64,000 bases of DNA from an uncultured Duodenibacillus sp. (GCA_944390715.1 CALXQS010000001.1:62001-126000), one strand, 5' to 3'; shown: positions 41,836 to 54,684, numbered from the stretch's first letter. Translations and numbers: made by a program. The notes: generated by a model not told the origin, from the sequence alone.

Positions 41836-42181
41836 GAATAAAGACAGAAAAGAAACAAAAAAAGACACCGATGCGAATTCTCGCACGGAGGCGCTTCCCG
41901 TTTGGCTGCATCAGACAGAAAACGGCGTCATTGTCTGCATACACGTGCAGCCCGGAGCCAAACGAGATGCTGTTGTCGGACTTTACGACGGCAAGCTTAA
42001 GATTGCCCTCACGGCACCGCCTGTGGATGGAAAAGCCAACGCTGCGCTGCAGGCATTTCTCTCAAAAAAGTCAAAAACGGCCAAGTCCGACATAGAAATC
42101 ATTGCTGGACAGACAAGCAGAAGCAAGCGGCTGCTGATTAAAAATGCGGCAGCTCAAAAAATAGCTGCCGCACTTTCATAA
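41834..42181 (+). CDS. yggU: DUF167 (YggU) family protein
   Basis: A 115-residue protein with the DUF167 core [39 protein letters not shown] and the [19 protein letters not shown] block (about residues 35-115). The function of this conserved small family is unknown. The first 23 residues are charged and not part of the family core. ATG 41834 overlaps the hemE start on the opposite strand; an upstream TTG at 41798 is possible. No ribosome binding site is visible for either. The last codons form a hairpin that seems to terminate the stress-protein gene coming from the other side. Confidence 0.85.
   Translation: MNKDRKETKKDTDANSRTEALPVWLHQTENGVIVCIHVQPGAKRDAVVGLYDGKLKIALTAPPVDGKANAALQAFLSKKSKTAKSDIEIIAGQTSRSKRLLIKNAAAQKIAAALS
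42138..42172 (-). terminator. Terminator of the stress-protein gene inside yggU
   Basis: Ten-base arms TGCGGCAGCT (42145-42154) and AGCTGCCGCA (42163-42172) form a hairpin; on the minus strand it is followed by TTTTTAAT (complement of 42137-42144). It lies within the last 45 bases of yggU coding sequence and 28 bases past the stress-protein stop. Confidence 0.7.
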
Positions 42182-42199
42182 ACAGTCCTAAAGACGCTT

Positions 42200-42619
42200 T
42201 TAGCGGATCACCAAGACAGGACGATCGGCCGCGGCCAAAACCTTCTGAGTTTCTGAGCCAAGAATCAGGCTTCCCAAAGATCCGAGACCACGGCTGGCCA
42301 TCACGATGAAGCGAGCGTCATAGCGCTGCGCCACGGCGAGAATTCCCTGCCACGGAGCCGCACAGTGCTCAGCAATCAGCTCGCAGGGCACGCCGGCCGC
42401 TTGTGCAGCATCGCTGATGTATTTCAGACGCGCCTGCGTCTTTGGGTCTTCGCTTTCAAGTCCGGTTCCAACCGAAGAACCGGAAACTGCCGTCATTCCC
42501 AGCAGCGGCAGATTGAGGCTTTTGGCCAGTTCAACCGCCGTATCCACACCTTTTTCCGACAATTGACTGCCGTCGGTGCAGACTTGTACTACATCGGTCA
42601 ACTGTTTTACGCCATCCAT
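42200..42619 (-). CDS. Universal stress protein (UspA family)
   Basis: A 139-residue UspA-type protein, a stress-responsive cytoplasmic nucleotide-binding family. The segment IVMASRGLGSLGSLILGSETQKVLAAADRPVLVIR at the C-terminus contains the G-2x-G-9x-G(S) ATP-binding pattern, and VQVCTDGSQLSEKGVDTAVELAKSL is the family N-terminus. ATG 42619 has AGGAG upstream; an in-frame start at 42688 has none. Transcribed alone from between the ATP synthase terminator and yggU. Confidence 0.92.
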   Translation of the reverse strand: MDGVKQLTDVVQVCTDGSQLSEKGVDTAVELAKSLNLPLLGMTAVSGSSVGTGLESEDPKTQARLKYISDAAQAAGVPCELIAEHCAAPWQGILAVAQRYDARFIVMASRGLGSLGSLILGSETQKVLAAADRPVLVIR

Positions 42620-42743
42620 GGCTCGCTCCTTTGAATAAATACTAACGACCTCATTGAGAGGATGCGTCCACCGGGACGCGCATGTCATTGAATGCTAGCG
42701 CATGTTTTCTTCCGGCGAAACGCTTCAAGCCTAAAAAGCAATA

Positions 42744-42817
42744 AAAAAACGACGCCTCCATCCGCAACTTTCGTCCCATTTGAAGGAACCGAAAGCCGCT
42801 CAACGAGACGTCGTTTT
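42744..42817 (-). terminator. Terminator of the ATP synthase operon
   Basis: On the minus strand AAAACGACGTCTC pairs with GAGGCGTCGTTTT (one wobble pair), enclosing an inner hairpin CTTTCG/CGAAAG, and the structure is followed by TTTTATT. It begins 25 bases after the atpC stop. Confidence 0.82.
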
Positions 42818-42841
42818 CGAACCGAATGCGCGTCAACGCAA

Positions 42842-43252
42842 TCAGTGACGCAGGCGACGGATGTAAGCCAGCTGCGCAGCCAAAGCCGCCATCGTAGCTT
42901 CGAGCTTGGCGATTTCGCGGTTGCTCTGCGCCTTGGCGCGGCTGAGCTTGGCTTCTTCAAGAGCCTGCTTGGCCTTGGCTTCGTCGAGATCCTTGCTACG
43001 GATTGCCGTATCGGCAAGTACCGTCACGCGATCAGGCTGAACCTCGAGAATGCCGCCGGCAACAAAAACGTTCTCCTCCGTTCCCTGCTCGGTCTTGATG
43101 CGCACAGCACCAGGACGGATGCGGGTCAGCAAAGGCACGTGGCCGGGCAGAATGCCGAGTTCACCCTCCTGACCGGGCAGTGCAACGAATGATGCATTCC
43201 CCGAGAAGATGGCCTCTTCTGCGCTGACGACGTCAACAAAAATCATAGCCAT
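42842..43252 (-). CDS. atpC: ATP synthase F1 subunit epsilon
   Basis: A 136-residue protein. It couples the rotor to F1 and inhibits ATP hydrolysis. The N-terminal beta-sandwich includes [40 protein letters not shown], an exact family signature, and the C-terminal helical hairpin (about residues 85-136) is Ala/Lys/Glu-rich. Last gene of the atp operon, 86 bases after atpD. Confidence 0.96.
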   Translation of the reverse strand: MAMIFVDVVSAEEAIFSGNASFVALPGQEGELGILPGHVPLLTRIRPGAVRIKTEQGTEENVFVAGGILEVQPDRVTVLADTAIRSKDLDEAKAKQALEEAKLSRAKAQSNREIAKLEATMAALAAQLAYIRRLRH

Positions 43253-43338
43253 AAGTTGCTCCGTTAAATCGGTACTTCGCTCTTGAGAGAACTTGTCCTG
43301 CGAAAAACACCGGACAAGTTCTTTCGGAAGGAGGAAGA

Positions 43339-44757
<1,419 letters not shown>

Positions 44758-44767
44758 TCAAATCCAT

Positions 44768-45652
44768 TTAAGACACGGCGGCGGCACCACCGACGATTTC
44801 GGTGATTTCCTTCGTAATGCCGGCCTGACGGGTCTTGTTGTAGACAAGCTGCAGCTCATCGATGAGCTTCTTGGCATTGTCCGAAGCGGCCTTCATGGCC
44901 ACCATACGGGCAGACTGTTCAGAAGCCATATTCTCTGCAACCGCCGAATAAATCAAAGCCTCGACATAGCGCTTGAGCAGTTCATCGAGCACGGTCTGCG
45001 CGTCGGGTTCGTAGATGTAATCCCACGAGTATGCGCGCGGCTTCTCTCCGAGCGGTGCGAGCTTTTCGTCAGTGAGCGGCAGAATCTGCTCAATCACCGG
45101 TTCCTGCTTCATTGCGTTGATGAAACGCGAGTAAGCGAGATAGACGCGGTCAACCTTGCCCTGTGCGTATGCATCCAACTGCACACGGATCGCACCTAAA
45201 AGGCGATCAAGCTGAGGGCGGTCGCCGAGCTGCACCACCTGGCTGATGACGTCAAGACCAGCATGTCCGCAGAAAGCCACCGCTTTGTTGCCGATGGCTG
45301 TAACCTGCAGATCCACGCCGCTTGCACGGAGATCACCAACCTTGTGGAGAACGAGACGCTGAATATTTGTATTCAGCGCACCGGCCAGACCCTTATCGGT
45401 AGTCACCAGAATCATGGCTTCCTTACCGGTCTGGGTCGGGTGCTTGACGAGGAACGGATGGTTGTAGTCAACGCGAGCCTCGGACAAGTGCGCAATGATA
45501 TTGCGAATCTTGTCTGCATAGGGGCGGGCCTCACGCATCCGGTCCTGAGCCTTGCGCATCTTCGAGGCCGCAACCATCTGCATCGCCTTGGTGATCTTGC
45601 GCGTATTTTGTACGCTCTTGATCTTTCCGCGAATTTCCTTTGTACTAGGCAT
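44768..45652 (-). CDS. atpG: ATP synthase F1 subunit gamma
   Basis: A 294-residue central stalk. The N-terminal coiled-coil motif [36 protein letters not shown] and the C-terminal [27 protein letters not shown] with IVGGAAAVS close the sequence; these ends wind into the shaft. Central residues form the Rossmann-like part. Immediate neighbours atpA (29 bases upstream) and atpD fit the operon. Confidence 0.98.
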   Translation of the reverse strand: MPSTKEIRGKIKSVQNTRKITKAMQMVAASKMRKAQDRMREARPYADKIRNIIAHLSEARVDYNHPFLVKHPTQTGKEAMILVTTDKGLAGALNTNIQRLVLHKVGDLRASGVDLQVTAIGNKAVAFCGHAGLDVISQVVQLGDRPQLDRLLGAIRVQLDAYAQGKVDRVYLAYSRFINAMKQEPVIEQILPLTDEKLAPLGEKPRAYSWDYIYEPDAQTVLDELLKRYVEALIYSAVAENMASEQSARMVAMKAASDNAKKLIDELQLVYNKTRQAGITKEITEIVGGAAAVS

Positions 45653-45681
45653 TTGGTCCTCTCAGAATATGATGTGCGCTG

Positions 45682-47223
45682 TTACCAAGCACCGTTCTTC
45701 TTGAACTCTTCAACAGCGGCCTTAAGAGCGGCATTGTCTTCCTTAGACAATTCCTTTTTCTCTTCAATGCGGTCGACGAGCTCCGTGTAGTGCTGCTTGA
45801 GATATTCGCGCATGGCACGTTCGCACTTGAGGGCATCCTTGACGGAAACGTCGTCAAAAGCACCCTGTTCAATGGCAAACAGCGTAATGGCCTCTTCCCA
45901 CACCTGCAACGGCTGATACTGAGGCTGCTTCATGAGTTCGGTCACAATGCGGCCGCGCTCGAGCTGCTTGCGAGTTGCTTCGTCCAAATCGCTGGCAAAC
46001 TGCGCAAATGCAGCCAGTTCACGATACTGAGCGAGAGCCAAACGCACGCCGCCGCCCAGCTTCTTGATAACCTTGGTCTGAGCGGCGCCGCCCACGCGAG
46101 ACACCGAGATGCCGGGGTTGATAGCAGGACGAATACCAGCGTTAAAGAGGTCGGTTTCAAGGAAGATCTGGCCGTCAGTAATAGAAATCACGTTCGTCGG
46201 AACGAAGGCCGTGACGTCGCCAGCCTGGGTCTCAATGATCGGCAGAGCGGTCATGGAACCAGTCTTGCCCTTTACCGCACCCTTGGTAAAGCGTTCGACA
46301 TAGTGCGGGTTGACGCGGGCAGCACGTTCAAGCAGACGGCTGTGCAGGTAGAACACGTCGCCAGGATAGGCTTCACGTCCCGGCGGACGACGCAGCAGCA
46401 GAGAAATTTGGCGATACGCCCAAGCCTGCTTGGTCAGATCGTCATAAACGATCAGGCTGTCCATGCCGCGGTCACGGAAGTATTCACCCATCGTCGCACC
46501 GGCGTACGGAGCGATGTACTGCAAGGCAGCAGATTCAGAAGCCGTAGCAGCCACAACGATCGTGTACTCCATGGCCCCATGCTCTTCGAGCTGACGAACC
46601 ACGTTGGCGATCGTAGATGCCTTCTGACCGATAGCGACATACACGCAAGTCAGGTTCTTGCCCTTCTGGTTGATGATGGTATCGATTGCAATGGCAGTCT
46701 TACCGCACTGACGGTCGCCAATGATCAGCTCACGCTGTCCACGACCAATCGGGATCATTGCATCAATAGACTTCAGACCAGTCTGAACGGGCTGGCTCAC
46801 GGACTGACGATCAATCACGCCGGGAGCGACCTTTTCAACAACGTCGAATTCCTCGGTTTGGATCGGGCCCTTGCCGTCAATAGGCTGACCAAGAGCATTA
46901 ACCACGCGGCCGATCAGTGCCGGACCAACGGGAACTGACAGAATGCGGCCCGTCGTCTTGACGGTATCGCCTTCTGAGATGTGTTCGTAGTTACCGAGAA
47001 TAACTGCGCCGACGGAATCGCGTTCAAGGTTCAGCGCGAGGCCATAGGTGTTGCCGGGGAATTCCAGCATTTCACCCTGCATCACGTCGTGAAGACCATG
47101 CACACGGCAAATACCGTCGGTCACCGAAACCACGGTGCCCTGAGTGCGGAGATCAGCGGAAATGCCAAGGCCTTCAATGCGCTGCTTGAGCAGTTCGCTG
47201 ATTTCACTAGGATTAAGTTGCAT
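45682..47223 (-). CDS. atpA: ATP synthase F1 subunit alpha
   Basis: A 513-residue subunit. The nucleotide site contains [16 protein letters not shown], where most species have GDRQTGKT: the T is replaced by C just before the GKT, a conservative oddity. The downstream [43 protein letters not shown] and [17 protein letters not shown] blocks are complete. Starts [19 protein letters not shown]. It lies 15 bases after atpH. Confidence 0.98.
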   Translation of the reverse strand: MQLNPSEISELLKQRIEGLGISADLRTQGTVVSVTDGICRVHGLHDVMQGEMLEFPGNTYGLALNLERDSVGAVILGNYEHISEGDTVKTTGRILSVPVGPALIGRVVNALGQPIDGKGPIQTEEFDVVEKVAPGVIDRQSVSQPVQTGLKSIDAMIPIGRGQRELIIGDRQCGKTAIAIDTIINQKGKNLTCVYVAIGQKASTIANVVRQLEEHGAMEYTIVVAATASESAALQYIAPYAGATMGEYFRDRGMDSLIVYDDLTKQAWAYRQISLLLRRPPGREAYPGDVFYLHSRLLERAARVNPHYVERFTKGAVKGKTGSMTALPIIETQAGDVTAFVPTNVISITDGQIFLETDLFNAGIRPAINPGISVSRVGGAAQTKVIKKLGGGVRLALAQYRELAAFAQFASDLDEATRKQLERGRIVTELMKQPQYQPLQVWEEAITLFAIEQGAFDDVSVKDALKCERAMREYLKQHYTELVDRIEEKKELSKEDNAALKAAVEEFKKNGAW

Positions 47224-47238
47224 TCTTGTCTCCGAAAT

Positions 47239-47787
47239 TTATGCGGTGAGCGCCTGCTGCATCTGCGCAAGACGTGCACGAACAGAACCGTCGAGAACCT
47301 GGTCACCCACACGGACGCAGACGCCCCCGATCAGATCCTTGTTGACGGTCACGATCGGATTGAGCTTCTTGCCGGGGAATTTCTTTTCCAGGCACGCGAG
47401 CAGCTGCTCGACTTCTTTCTTGTTGAGCGCGTAGGCGGACTCGATGTAGGCGTCAGCGACACCTTCGGATTCATTTTTAAGCGCACGGAACTGCGCGGCT
47501 ATCTCGGGCAAAGCGCAGAGACGACCGTTTTCGATGACTGTATGCAGCAGACCGGACAGTTCGGCAGGAACATCTTTGCCAAGCACGCCGGCGAGCAGCT
47601 CAAACATCTGATCATCGGTAACCTTCGGGTCGTTGAAAAGCGCAGCGACCTGAGGCTCACGCGTCACTTTGCTGAGGACCTCGAGCGCCTCCTGCAGCTG
47701 AGCAGCCTGCGCAGTTTCCTTACTGTCCTGAACAGCCTTCCACAGGCCTTGGGCATAAGGACGTGCAATCGTCGAAAGTTCAGCCAT
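47239..47787 (-). CDS. atpH: ATP synthase F1 subunit delta
   Basis: A 182-residue protein joining F1 to the peripheral stalk. Begins MAELSTIARPYAQGLWKAVQD, typical for betaproteobacterial AtpH, with the C-terminal PIVTVNKDLIGGVCVRVGDQVLDGSVRARLAQMQQ region as the strongest family signature. The start lies two bases after the atpF stop, implying coupled translation. Confidence 0.96.
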   Translation of the reverse strand: MAELSTIARPYAQGLWKAVQDSKETAQAAQLQEALEVLSKVTREPQVAALFNDPKVTDDQMFELLAGVLGKDVPAELSGLLHTVIENGRLCALPEIAAQFRALKNESEGVADAYIESAYALNKKEVEQLLACLEKKFPGKKLNPIVTVNKDLIGGVCVRVGDQVLDGSVRARLAQMQQALTA

Positions 47788-47789
47788 GG

Positions 47790-48260
47790 TTAGAGCTTCG
47801 CCTTAAGTTGTTCGAGCAGCTGAGTGTGAACATTCTTGTCCACCTCGCGAGCCAAAATCTGCTGGGCACCAGCAACAGCCAAAGCAGCGACTTCGTCGCG
47901 CAACTGTTCGCGGGCACGAGCCATTTCCTGTGCTGCCTCGGCCTTGGCATTAGCAATAATGCGGTCAGCCTCGATTTGAGCCTGTTGCTTGGCGTTTTCA
48001 ACGATCATCGCCCCGCGCTTTTCGCCGTCGGAAACAATTGTCGTAGCACGCGCACGAGCCTCGGCTTCGATTTCCTTGCCCTTGGCCTGAGTTTCAGCCA
48101 AGACCTCAGCACTCTTGTCGGCGGCGGCAAGACCTTCGGCGATCTTGTTTTGGCGCTCTTCGATCGCTTTGATCAAAGGCGGCCAGATGTACTTCATCGT
48201 GATCCAGCATCCGATGAAGAACACCACCATCTGTACAAACAGTGAGGCATTAATGTTCAT
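47790..48260 (-). CDS. atpF: ATP synthase Fo subunit b
   Basis: A 156-residue peripheral stalk protein. One N-terminal helix (about residues 5-24, with [22 protein letters not shown]) anchors it in the membrane; the rest is a long charged helix ([30 protein letters not shown]) that dimerises as a coiled coil. It follows atpE by 108 bases. Length equals E. coli b (156). Confidence 0.97.
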   Translation of the reverse strand: MNINASLFVQMVVFFIGCWITMKYIWPPLIKAIEERQNKIAEGLAAADKSAEVLAETQAKGKEIEAEARARATTIVSDGEKRGAMIVENAKQQAQIEADRIIANAKAEAAQEMARAREQLRDEVAALAVAGAQQILAREVDKNVHTQLLEQLKAKL

Positions 48261-48368
48261 TGTTAACCCCGTTTATGTCGACGTCAGTTGTTGCTGAGCG
48301 CAACATCACCCGACGCCGACGACGCCATTAAAGAAAAGACGATTTTTGACGCTAATCCAATTTTGGAA

Positions 48369-49513
<1,145 letters not shown>

Positions 49514-49527
49514 AACTAATCCTTCGG

Positions 49528-49884
49528 TTAGTGTTTATTAAAGATCAGGCCAAACTGACCGAATACTGCAACGATGATCCCTGCGAGCATTGCCGGCCAA
49601 TTCAACCCTGAAAAGAACTTCGCCACAGCTGCAAACAAGCAGCATATAACGATCATTTTGAGGAACTCTCCGACGATGACACCAGAAGGTCTCATCGGTT
49701 TTCTTGTCATCTGACTGATGATCAGATTGAGCGCGAAAATGGAGTTGGGAACAGCGACGCACAATCCGCCTGCCATCGCAGAAAGGCCGGCGTTCACCCC
49801 CCAACCGAGCCAAACGACTGCCGCTGCCACGAAGACAAACACAAACTGCCAAACAACGATACGGATCAATTCCTCACGATTCAT
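49528..49884 (-). CDS. atpI: ATP synthase accessory protein AtpI
   Basis: A 118-residue four-helix membrane protein that assists c-ring assembly. First gene of the atp operon. The N-terminal helix (WQFVFVFVAAAVVWLGWG), a loop with a Gly-rich segment and C-terminal FSGLNWPAMLAGIIVAVFGQFGLIF are typical of the family. ATG 49884 is used; an in-frame GTG at 49893 lies closer to AGGGG and is an alternative start. The 5' region is AT-rich and should hold the operon promoter. Confidence 0.87.
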   Translation of the reverse strand: MNREELIRIVVWQFVFVFVAAAVVWLGWGVNAGLSAMAGGLCVAVPNSIFALNLIISQMTRKPMRPSGVIVGEFLKMIVICCLFAAVAKFFSGLNWPAMLAGIIVAVFGQFGLIFNKH

Positions 49885-50017
49885 ACCGTGCACTGCCCCT
49901 AAAGCGGTGTAATTCTACGGATTAACATACTTTTTAACAAGTATCTAATCGTCTTAATATACATATTCCTTTATAGGTATTAACCCGCTAGAAAAGCTAC
50001 CTCTATCTATTCTCCAT

Positions 50018-50938
50018 CTATTCTCTATCTTCTTGTTTGACGCCGGGCGCCAGACGTTCGATCAAAGAATCCAGATCATCAAAATTTGCAAAATCAATCA
50101 CCAGTCTTCCCTTGCCGCGACGCCCATAGACAACGTGCACAGGAGCTCCTATCGATTCGGAAAGACGCTCTTCAAGGATCTGATCATCGCGGTTGACTTT
50201 TGCCGCTTTCTTCACTTGCTTTGCCCGAGGTTTTGCACTGAGTTCCTTCACAAGCTTCTCAGCCTCGCGAACTGAGAGTTCCTTGGCGACAATTTCATTG
50301 GCCGCTTGAATTTGTTCGGCTCCTGACAGGGTCAACAGCGCTCGAGCATGCCCCATATCCAACTTGCCGTCGACGAGCATCTGCTGAACGGGATCCGTCA
50401 AATTGAGCAAGCGAAGCAAATTTGTTGTTCCTGACCGGCTTCTCCCGATAGCGTCTGCGGCCTGCTCGTGCGTGTAGCCGAATTCATCTATCAGCCTCTT
50501 GACGCCTTGAGCCTCTTCCATTGCATTGAGATCCTCTCGCTGCATGTTCTCAATCAGAGCCATGGCGAGAGCATCCTTATCATCTACCGAGCGAACAATG
50601 GCTGGAATTGTTTTCTTGCCAGCAAGCTTAGAAGCACGAAAACGTCTTTCCCCAGCAATAATCTCATAGCGGCCATTGCCGCTTCGGCGCACAATGATCG
50701 GGCTGATGACTCCCTGCTGCTTGATAGAATCAGCAAGTTCGCTCAGTTTCTCCTGCTCAATCAGCGTCCGCGGCTGGTACTTGCCGGCTTTAAGCACATT
50801 GAGCTCGAGCTCTACAATACCGCTCTCGTTTTTTTCCGGAGAGGCCGCAACAGGCTGCGAGGCATCTTTCGCAACATCATCGCCAAGCAAAGTGCTCAAT
50901 CCGCGTCCCAGTCCGCGAGGTCTTTTCGTTGCAGCCAT
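50018..50938 (-). CDS. parB: Chromosome partitioning protein ParB
   Basis: A 306-residue CTPase that loads at parS and spreads, working with ParA to move the origin. The N-terminal CTP-binding region carries YEIIAGERRFRASKLAG (residues about 80-100) and the HTH (TNLLRLLNL preceded by HEQAADAIGRSRSG) binds parS. The C-terminal dimerisation part (about 225-306) has LVIDFANFDDLDSLIERL. The start MAATKRPRGLGRGLSTLL is the standard ParB/Spo0J opening. It begins two bases after the parA stop. Cognate parS palindromes lie 3.5 to 5.5 kb away, near mnmG and mnmE. Confidence 0.96.
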   Translation of the reverse strand: MAATKRPRGLGRGLSTLLGDDVAKDASQPVAASPEKNESGIVELELNVLKAGKYQPRTLIEQEKLSELADSIKQQGVISPIIVRRSGNGRYEIIAGERRFRASKLAGKKTIPAIVRSVDDKDALAMALIENMQREDLNAMEEAQGVKRLIDEFGYTHEQAADAIGRSRSGTTNLLRLLNLTDPVQQMLVDGKLDMGHARALLTLSGAEQIQAANEIVAKELSVREAEKLVKELSAKPRAKQVKKAAKVNRDDQILEERLSESIGAPVHVVYGRRGKGRLVIDFANFDDLDSLIERLAPGVKQEDRE

Positions 50939-50940
50939 GG

Positions 50941-51738
50941 TTATTTCTCCTCTTGTTCATGGTTGTTTTTGTAATCGTTCATGCGCCGGATTAATTCGCG
51001 CCCAAACGCAAGATATGCCTTAGCTCCTCTGCTTGCCTTGTCATACACAATGCCTGGTTCGCCATAAGAGGGGGCTTCAGCTAGACGGACATTTCTAGGG
51101 ATAACAGTATCGAACACTCGTTCCCCAAACGTTTCCTTCAGCTGCTCGCTGACTTCTTTCTGAAGAGTCATGCGTGCATCGAACATCACTCGAAGCAGAC
51201 CAATCACCTGAAGTTTTGGATTTTTATTCTGCCGCACGCGGCGCACCGTATTGACCAAATCACTCAAGCCCTCCAGAGCAAAATATTCGCACTGCATAGG
51301 AATAATGACCCCCATTGCACAGCAAAGGGCATTTACGGTGATCATCGACAGGGAAGGCGGGCAGTCAATCAAAATAAAATCATAACGATCCGAAACTTTA
51401 TCAATCACGCCTTTCAGACGTTTGTCCGGATTCTTAAGCTGCATCAAATCAATTTCCGCTGCAGACAGCTCACGATTGGCAGGAATCAAATCGTATCCGC
51501 CGCTGGCACTTTTACAGACGACTTCATCGAATGAAGCTTCGCCGATCAACAGCTGATAGACGGTCAATGCACAATCGTTCTTCTCAATGCCCGAGCCCAT
51601 AGTGGCATTGCCCTGTGCATCCAGATCGACCAGCAGCACTTTTTGCTTGCGTCTTGCCAAAGCTGCAGCCGTATTTACGGCGGTTGTTGTCTTGCCAACG
51701 CCGCCTTTTTGATTGGCTATGCAAAAAATGTATGCCAT
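50941..51738 (-). CDS. parA: Chromosome partitioning ATPase ParA
   Basis: A 265-residue Walker-type ATPase. The deviant Walker A NQKGGVGKTT (signature lysine K11 and K16) and the downstream VLLVDLDAQGNATMGSG and DFILIDCPPSLSM (Walker B-like) blocks are clear. It forms DNA-bound gradients that segregate ParB-parS. With parB it makes a two-gene unit in the usual betaproteobacterial order rsmG-parA-parB; 180 bases separate it from rsmG. Confidence 0.96.
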   Translation of the reverse strand: MAYIFCIANQKGGVGKTTTAVNTAAALARRKQKVLLVDLDAQGNATMGSGIEKNDCALTVYQLLIGEASFDEVVCKSASGGYDLIPANRELSAAEIDLMQLKNPDKRLKGVIDKVSDRYDFILIDCPPSLSMITVNALCCAMGVIIPMQCEYFALEGLSDLVNTVRRVRQNKNPKLQVIGLLRVMFDARMTLQKEVSEQLKETFGERVFDTVIPRNVRLAEAPSYGEPGIVYDKASRGAKAYLAFGRELIRRMNDYKNNHEQEEK

Positions 51739-51918
51739 GATTCAATTCTCTAAAATGTTTGATTTATCAAATTATTCTTTTTGAAGACAAGCCTTTCGAT
51801 GCAGAAATGGCAAAAAGTTCATTTTTTCTCAAAAAAGAACGAGAAATACTAGCAAATGATTGATTTTAAAAGAAATTTTTTCTTTTTCACCAAAGCTTCG
51901 ATTTAAATCCACTCAAAA

Positions 51919-52575
51919 TCAACATACTTTACTCTCATTCATCTTGAGGATAATTAAATGCCTCTGCATTTTTTCTTCAACAGCTGACACCTTGATTAAA
52001 TCTACCAATTCTATGTCTTTAGGAAGGTCTGAAATTTCTTCTGTTGGCATTCTCCCCTTCATTGCAATCCACACGCCATTGTCCTTCAAAAGGTGTCGAC
52101 TCAATACAATCATTTCTTTCAGAGATGAGAAGGCACGACAAGTAATCACATCAAAATTCTTGTCCTTCATCTTCTCGATTCTTCCATGTACTGCCATTGC
52201 ATTGTTAATCTTGCACATTGCAATCGCTTGACGCTGAAAAATTGTCTTCTTTTGAACTGCGTCAATTAATGTGACATCTAAGCTTGGTTTGACAATTGCC
52301 AACGGAATGCCCGGAAGGCCACCTCCGCTTCCAATATCCAGAACCTCTTTTTCTCCCTCCAACCACTTAGCAGCAAACTTTACAAGAGACAGAGAATCAA
52401 TCAAATGCAAGTCAATGACATCATTGGGATTTTCAATGCTCGTTAAATTGTATGTTGCATTCCATTTGAGAAGCAATTCTGCATATGTGGCCAGTTTTTG
52501 ACTCTCATCCAGCGAAACTTCAAAATCTAAAATTTCCTGAACTCTTTCTTTAATGTCAATAGGATCGAACAACAT
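51919..52575 (-). CDS. rsmG: 16S rRNA (guanine527-N7)-methyltransferase
   Basis: A 218-residue SAM-dependent methyltransferase that methylates G527 of 16S rRNA. The SAM motif VLDIGSGGGLPGIPLAIV and the N-terminal YNLTSIENPNDVIDLHLIDSL match RsmG/GidB. It begins one base after the mnmG stop. This gene and its neighbours are visibly more A/T-rich than the rest of the window. The sequence before parA (51739-51918) is A/T-rich, with no other gene. Confidence 0.95.
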   Translation of the reverse strand: MLFDPIDIKERVQEILDFEVSLDESQKLATYAELLLKWNATYNLTSIENPNDVIDLHLIDSLSLVKFAAKWLEGEKEVLDIGSGGGLPGIPLAIVKPSLDVTLIDAVQKKTIFQRQAIAMCKINNAMAVHGRIEKMKDKNFDVITCRAFSSLKEMIVLSRHLLKDNGVWIAMKGRMPTEEISDLPKDIELVDLIKVSAVEEKMQRHLIILKMNESKVC

Positions 52576-52576
52576 C

Positions 52577-54475
52577 CTAACTCCACTTTAAGCGCTTTAA
52601 ATGTATTAAAAGCAATGATACGGCTGCAGGCGTAACTCCAGAAATTCGACTCGCTTGACCAAGCGTTTCTGGTCTTCCCGCCTTGAGCTTCTGCCGAACC
52701 TCGAAAGACAACCCAACTACTTTGTCATAATCCATATTTTCAGGAATTAACATTGATTCATGCGCAAGTGTTTTCTGAACCTCTTCTTTTTGTCGTTCTA
52801 TATATCCTTTGTATTTAAGTGCAATTTCAACCTGTTCGATTTGAGCTTCGTCAGTCAAAAAGGTTGCACTAACTAGTTCTCCAGTTCTCTTTTTAAGTGT
52901 CATGAGCTGCTTATATGACACATTAGGTCTTGAAAGCAGAGAGGACAAGTTGTACTCACGTTCGATGGATGTACCCAATACACGTTCATCTTCATGAACG
53001 GCCAAAATCTCAGGATTAATCCAAACAGATTTCATTCTTTCCAATTCGCGATCTACAGCCTCTTTTTTTCTCGCGAATCTAGCCCATTTTTCTTCAGGCA
53101 ATGCTCCCAGCTTGTGAGCCAACTCTGCCAAGCGAACATCTGCGTTATCCTCGCGCAAACTCAAACGATATTCAGCTCGACTTGTAAACATTCGGTATGG
53201 TTCTGTCACGCCTTTGGTTGTTAAATCATCCACCATTACCCCAATATATGCCTCATCACGTCGCGGGCACCATTCTTCCTTACCGAGAGCTCTTGCTGCT
53301 GCATTTATGCCAGCCAACAACCCCTGAGCTGCAGCCTCCTCGTAGCCAGTCGTACCATTAATTTGACCCGCAAAGTATAAATTTTCAATATTTTTAGTTT
53401 CAAAAGTCCTCTTAAGCTCACGAGGATCATAGAAATCATATTCAATAGCGTAACCTGGTCTCAGCAAATGAGCATTTTCCAATCCAGGTATGCAGTGAAT
53501 CATTTCCCATTGCACATCAAAGGGCAATGATGTTGAAATGCCGTTTGGGTAAAAGACATTTGTGTCCAATCCCTCAGGCTCTAAAAACACCTGATGACTT
53601 TTTTTATCTCTAAATCTTTGTACCTTGTCTTCTATAGAAGGGCAATATCTTGGCCCAATCCCTTCGATAATCCCCGAGTACATCGGAGATCTGTCAAGGT
53701 TTGCACGAATAATATCGTGCATCTTTTCGTTCGTATGAGTTATCCAGCACGGAACCTGGCGCGGATGATCGATTCCAGGCTCCATTAATGAGAATGATGG
53801 TATTGGATCCAGATCCCCTGGTTGCTCTTTGCATTTCGAAAAATTAATTGATCTGCCGTCAATTCTCGCTGGTGTACCTGTCTTTAACCTGCCTTTTGGC
53901 AGACCTAATTCAATCAAACGGCGCGCCAAACTAATTGATGGTGGATCGCCAGCTCTACCTGCTGAGTAATGTTCAAGCCCAATATGTACCAGACCATTCA
54001 AGAACGTCCCCGAGCAAACAACAACTGTTTTTGCTTTAAAACGTATTCCTGTTTGCGTTACGACTCCACAAACAGTTTTGCCATTAACAACAACATCATC
54101 AACAGCTTGTTGAAACACCCATAAATTTCTCTGCATTTCAATGCAACGGCGCATTTCAACTCGGTAAAGATTTCTGTCAATTTGCGCGCGAGTCGCACGA
54201 ACTGCCGGCCCCTTTGAACTATTCAACACACGAAACTGAATGCCAGACCGGTCGGTTACAACTCCCATTACTCCGCCCATAGCATCCACTTCTTTCACCA
54301 AGTGACCCTTACCAATACCGCCTATCGAAGGGTTGCACGAAAGCTGGCCGATTGTTTCAATATTATGTGTGACGAGTAATGTTTTTGCACCCATGCGAGC
54401 TGCAACAAGGCACGCCTCAGCTCCAGCATGACCACAGCCTACAACAATGACATCAAAGATTTCTGGATAATTCAT
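52577..54475 (-). CDS. mnmG: tRNA uridine 5-carboxymethylaminomethyl modification enzyme subunit
   Basis: A 632-residue FAD enzyme working with MnmE to modify U34 of tRNAs. The FAD motif [21 protein letters not shown] at the N-terminus and [23 protein letters not shown] are diagnostic, as is [14 protein letters not shown]. Length matches (about 630). Its partner mnmE is only 2 kb away but is separated by parS sites and the transposase-like gene, whereas in many relatives mnmE and mnmG are adjacent. Confidence 0.97.
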   Translation of the reverse strand: MNYPEIFDVIVVGCGHAGAEACLVAARMGAKTLLVTHNIETIGQLSCNPSIGGIGKGHLVKEVDAMGGVMGVVTDRSGIQFRVLNSSKGPAVRATRAQIDRNLYRVEMRRCIEMQRNLWVFQQAVDDVVVNGKTVCGVVTQTGIRFKAKTVVVCSGTFLNGLVHIGLEHYSAGRAGDPPSISLARRLIELGLPKGRLKTGTPARIDGRSINFSKCKEQPGDLDPIPSFSLMEPGIDHPRQVPCWITHTNEKMHDIIRANLDRSPMYSGIIEGIGPRYCPSIEDKVQRFRDKKSHQVFLEPEGLDTNVFYPNGISTSLPFDVQWEMIHCIPGLENAHLLRPGYAIEYDFYDPRELKRTFETKNIENLYFAGQINGTTGYEEAAAQGLLAGINAAARALGKEEWCPRRDEAYIGVMVDDLTTKGVTEPYRMFTSRAEYRLSLREDNADVRLAELAHKLGALPEEKWARFARKKEAVDRELERMKSVWINPEILAVHEDERVLGTSIEREYNLSSLLSRPNVSYKQLMTLKKRTGELVSATFLTDEAQIEQVEIALKYKGYIERQKEEVQKTLAHESMLIPENMDYDKVVGLSFEVRQKLKAGRPETLGQASRISGVTPAAVSLLLIHLKRLKWS

Positions 54476-54484
54476 TTTTCCGAA

Positions 54485-54500
54485 TGTTCCACGTGGAACA
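54485..54500. promoter_or_regulatory. parS: parS site 1 (TGTTCCACGTGGAACA)
   Basis: A perfect 16-base palindrome in the parS family (consensus TGTTNCACGTGNAACA) bound by ParB. It lies 9 bases upstream of the mnmG start. Its origin-proximal position and the nearby parAB genes support the assignment. Confidence 0.92.
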
Positions 54501-54541
54501 CCGCTAATTTAAATAAATTTCTATCTTATCTACCAATCTAA

Positions 54542-54557
54542 TGTTTCACGTGAAACA
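54542..54557. promoter_or_regulatory. parS: parS site 2 (TGTTTCACGTGAAACA)
   Basis: A perfect 16-base palindrome identical to the classic proteobacterial parS core. It lies in the mnmG upstream gap, 42 bases from site 1. Confidence 0.95.
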
Positions 54558-54591
54558 TTGGCCATCGATAAGACCTTGTCTTAAATCTTTT

Positions 54592-54607
54592 TGTTCCACG
54601 TGAAACA
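54592..54607. promoter_or_regulatory. parS: parS site 3 (TGTTCCACGTGAAACA)
   Basis: Matches the Bacillus subtilis parS sequence at every position of the 16-base core; palindromic apart from one position pair. It lies 35 bases from site 2. Confidence 0.95.
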
Positions 54608-54668
54608 TTAAAATTTTTGCTGCTGAAGTATATCAATTTAGAAGCATTCTGATCATTAAAGTCCATGA

Positions 54669-54684
54669 TGTTCCACGTGGAACA
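54669..54684. promoter_or_regulatory. parS: parS site 4 (TGTTCCACGTGGAACA)
   Basis: Second copy of the site 1 sequence, 61 bases beyond site 3 and only 67 bases before the start of the transposase-like gene, whose promoter begins right next to it. Confidence 0.92.
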
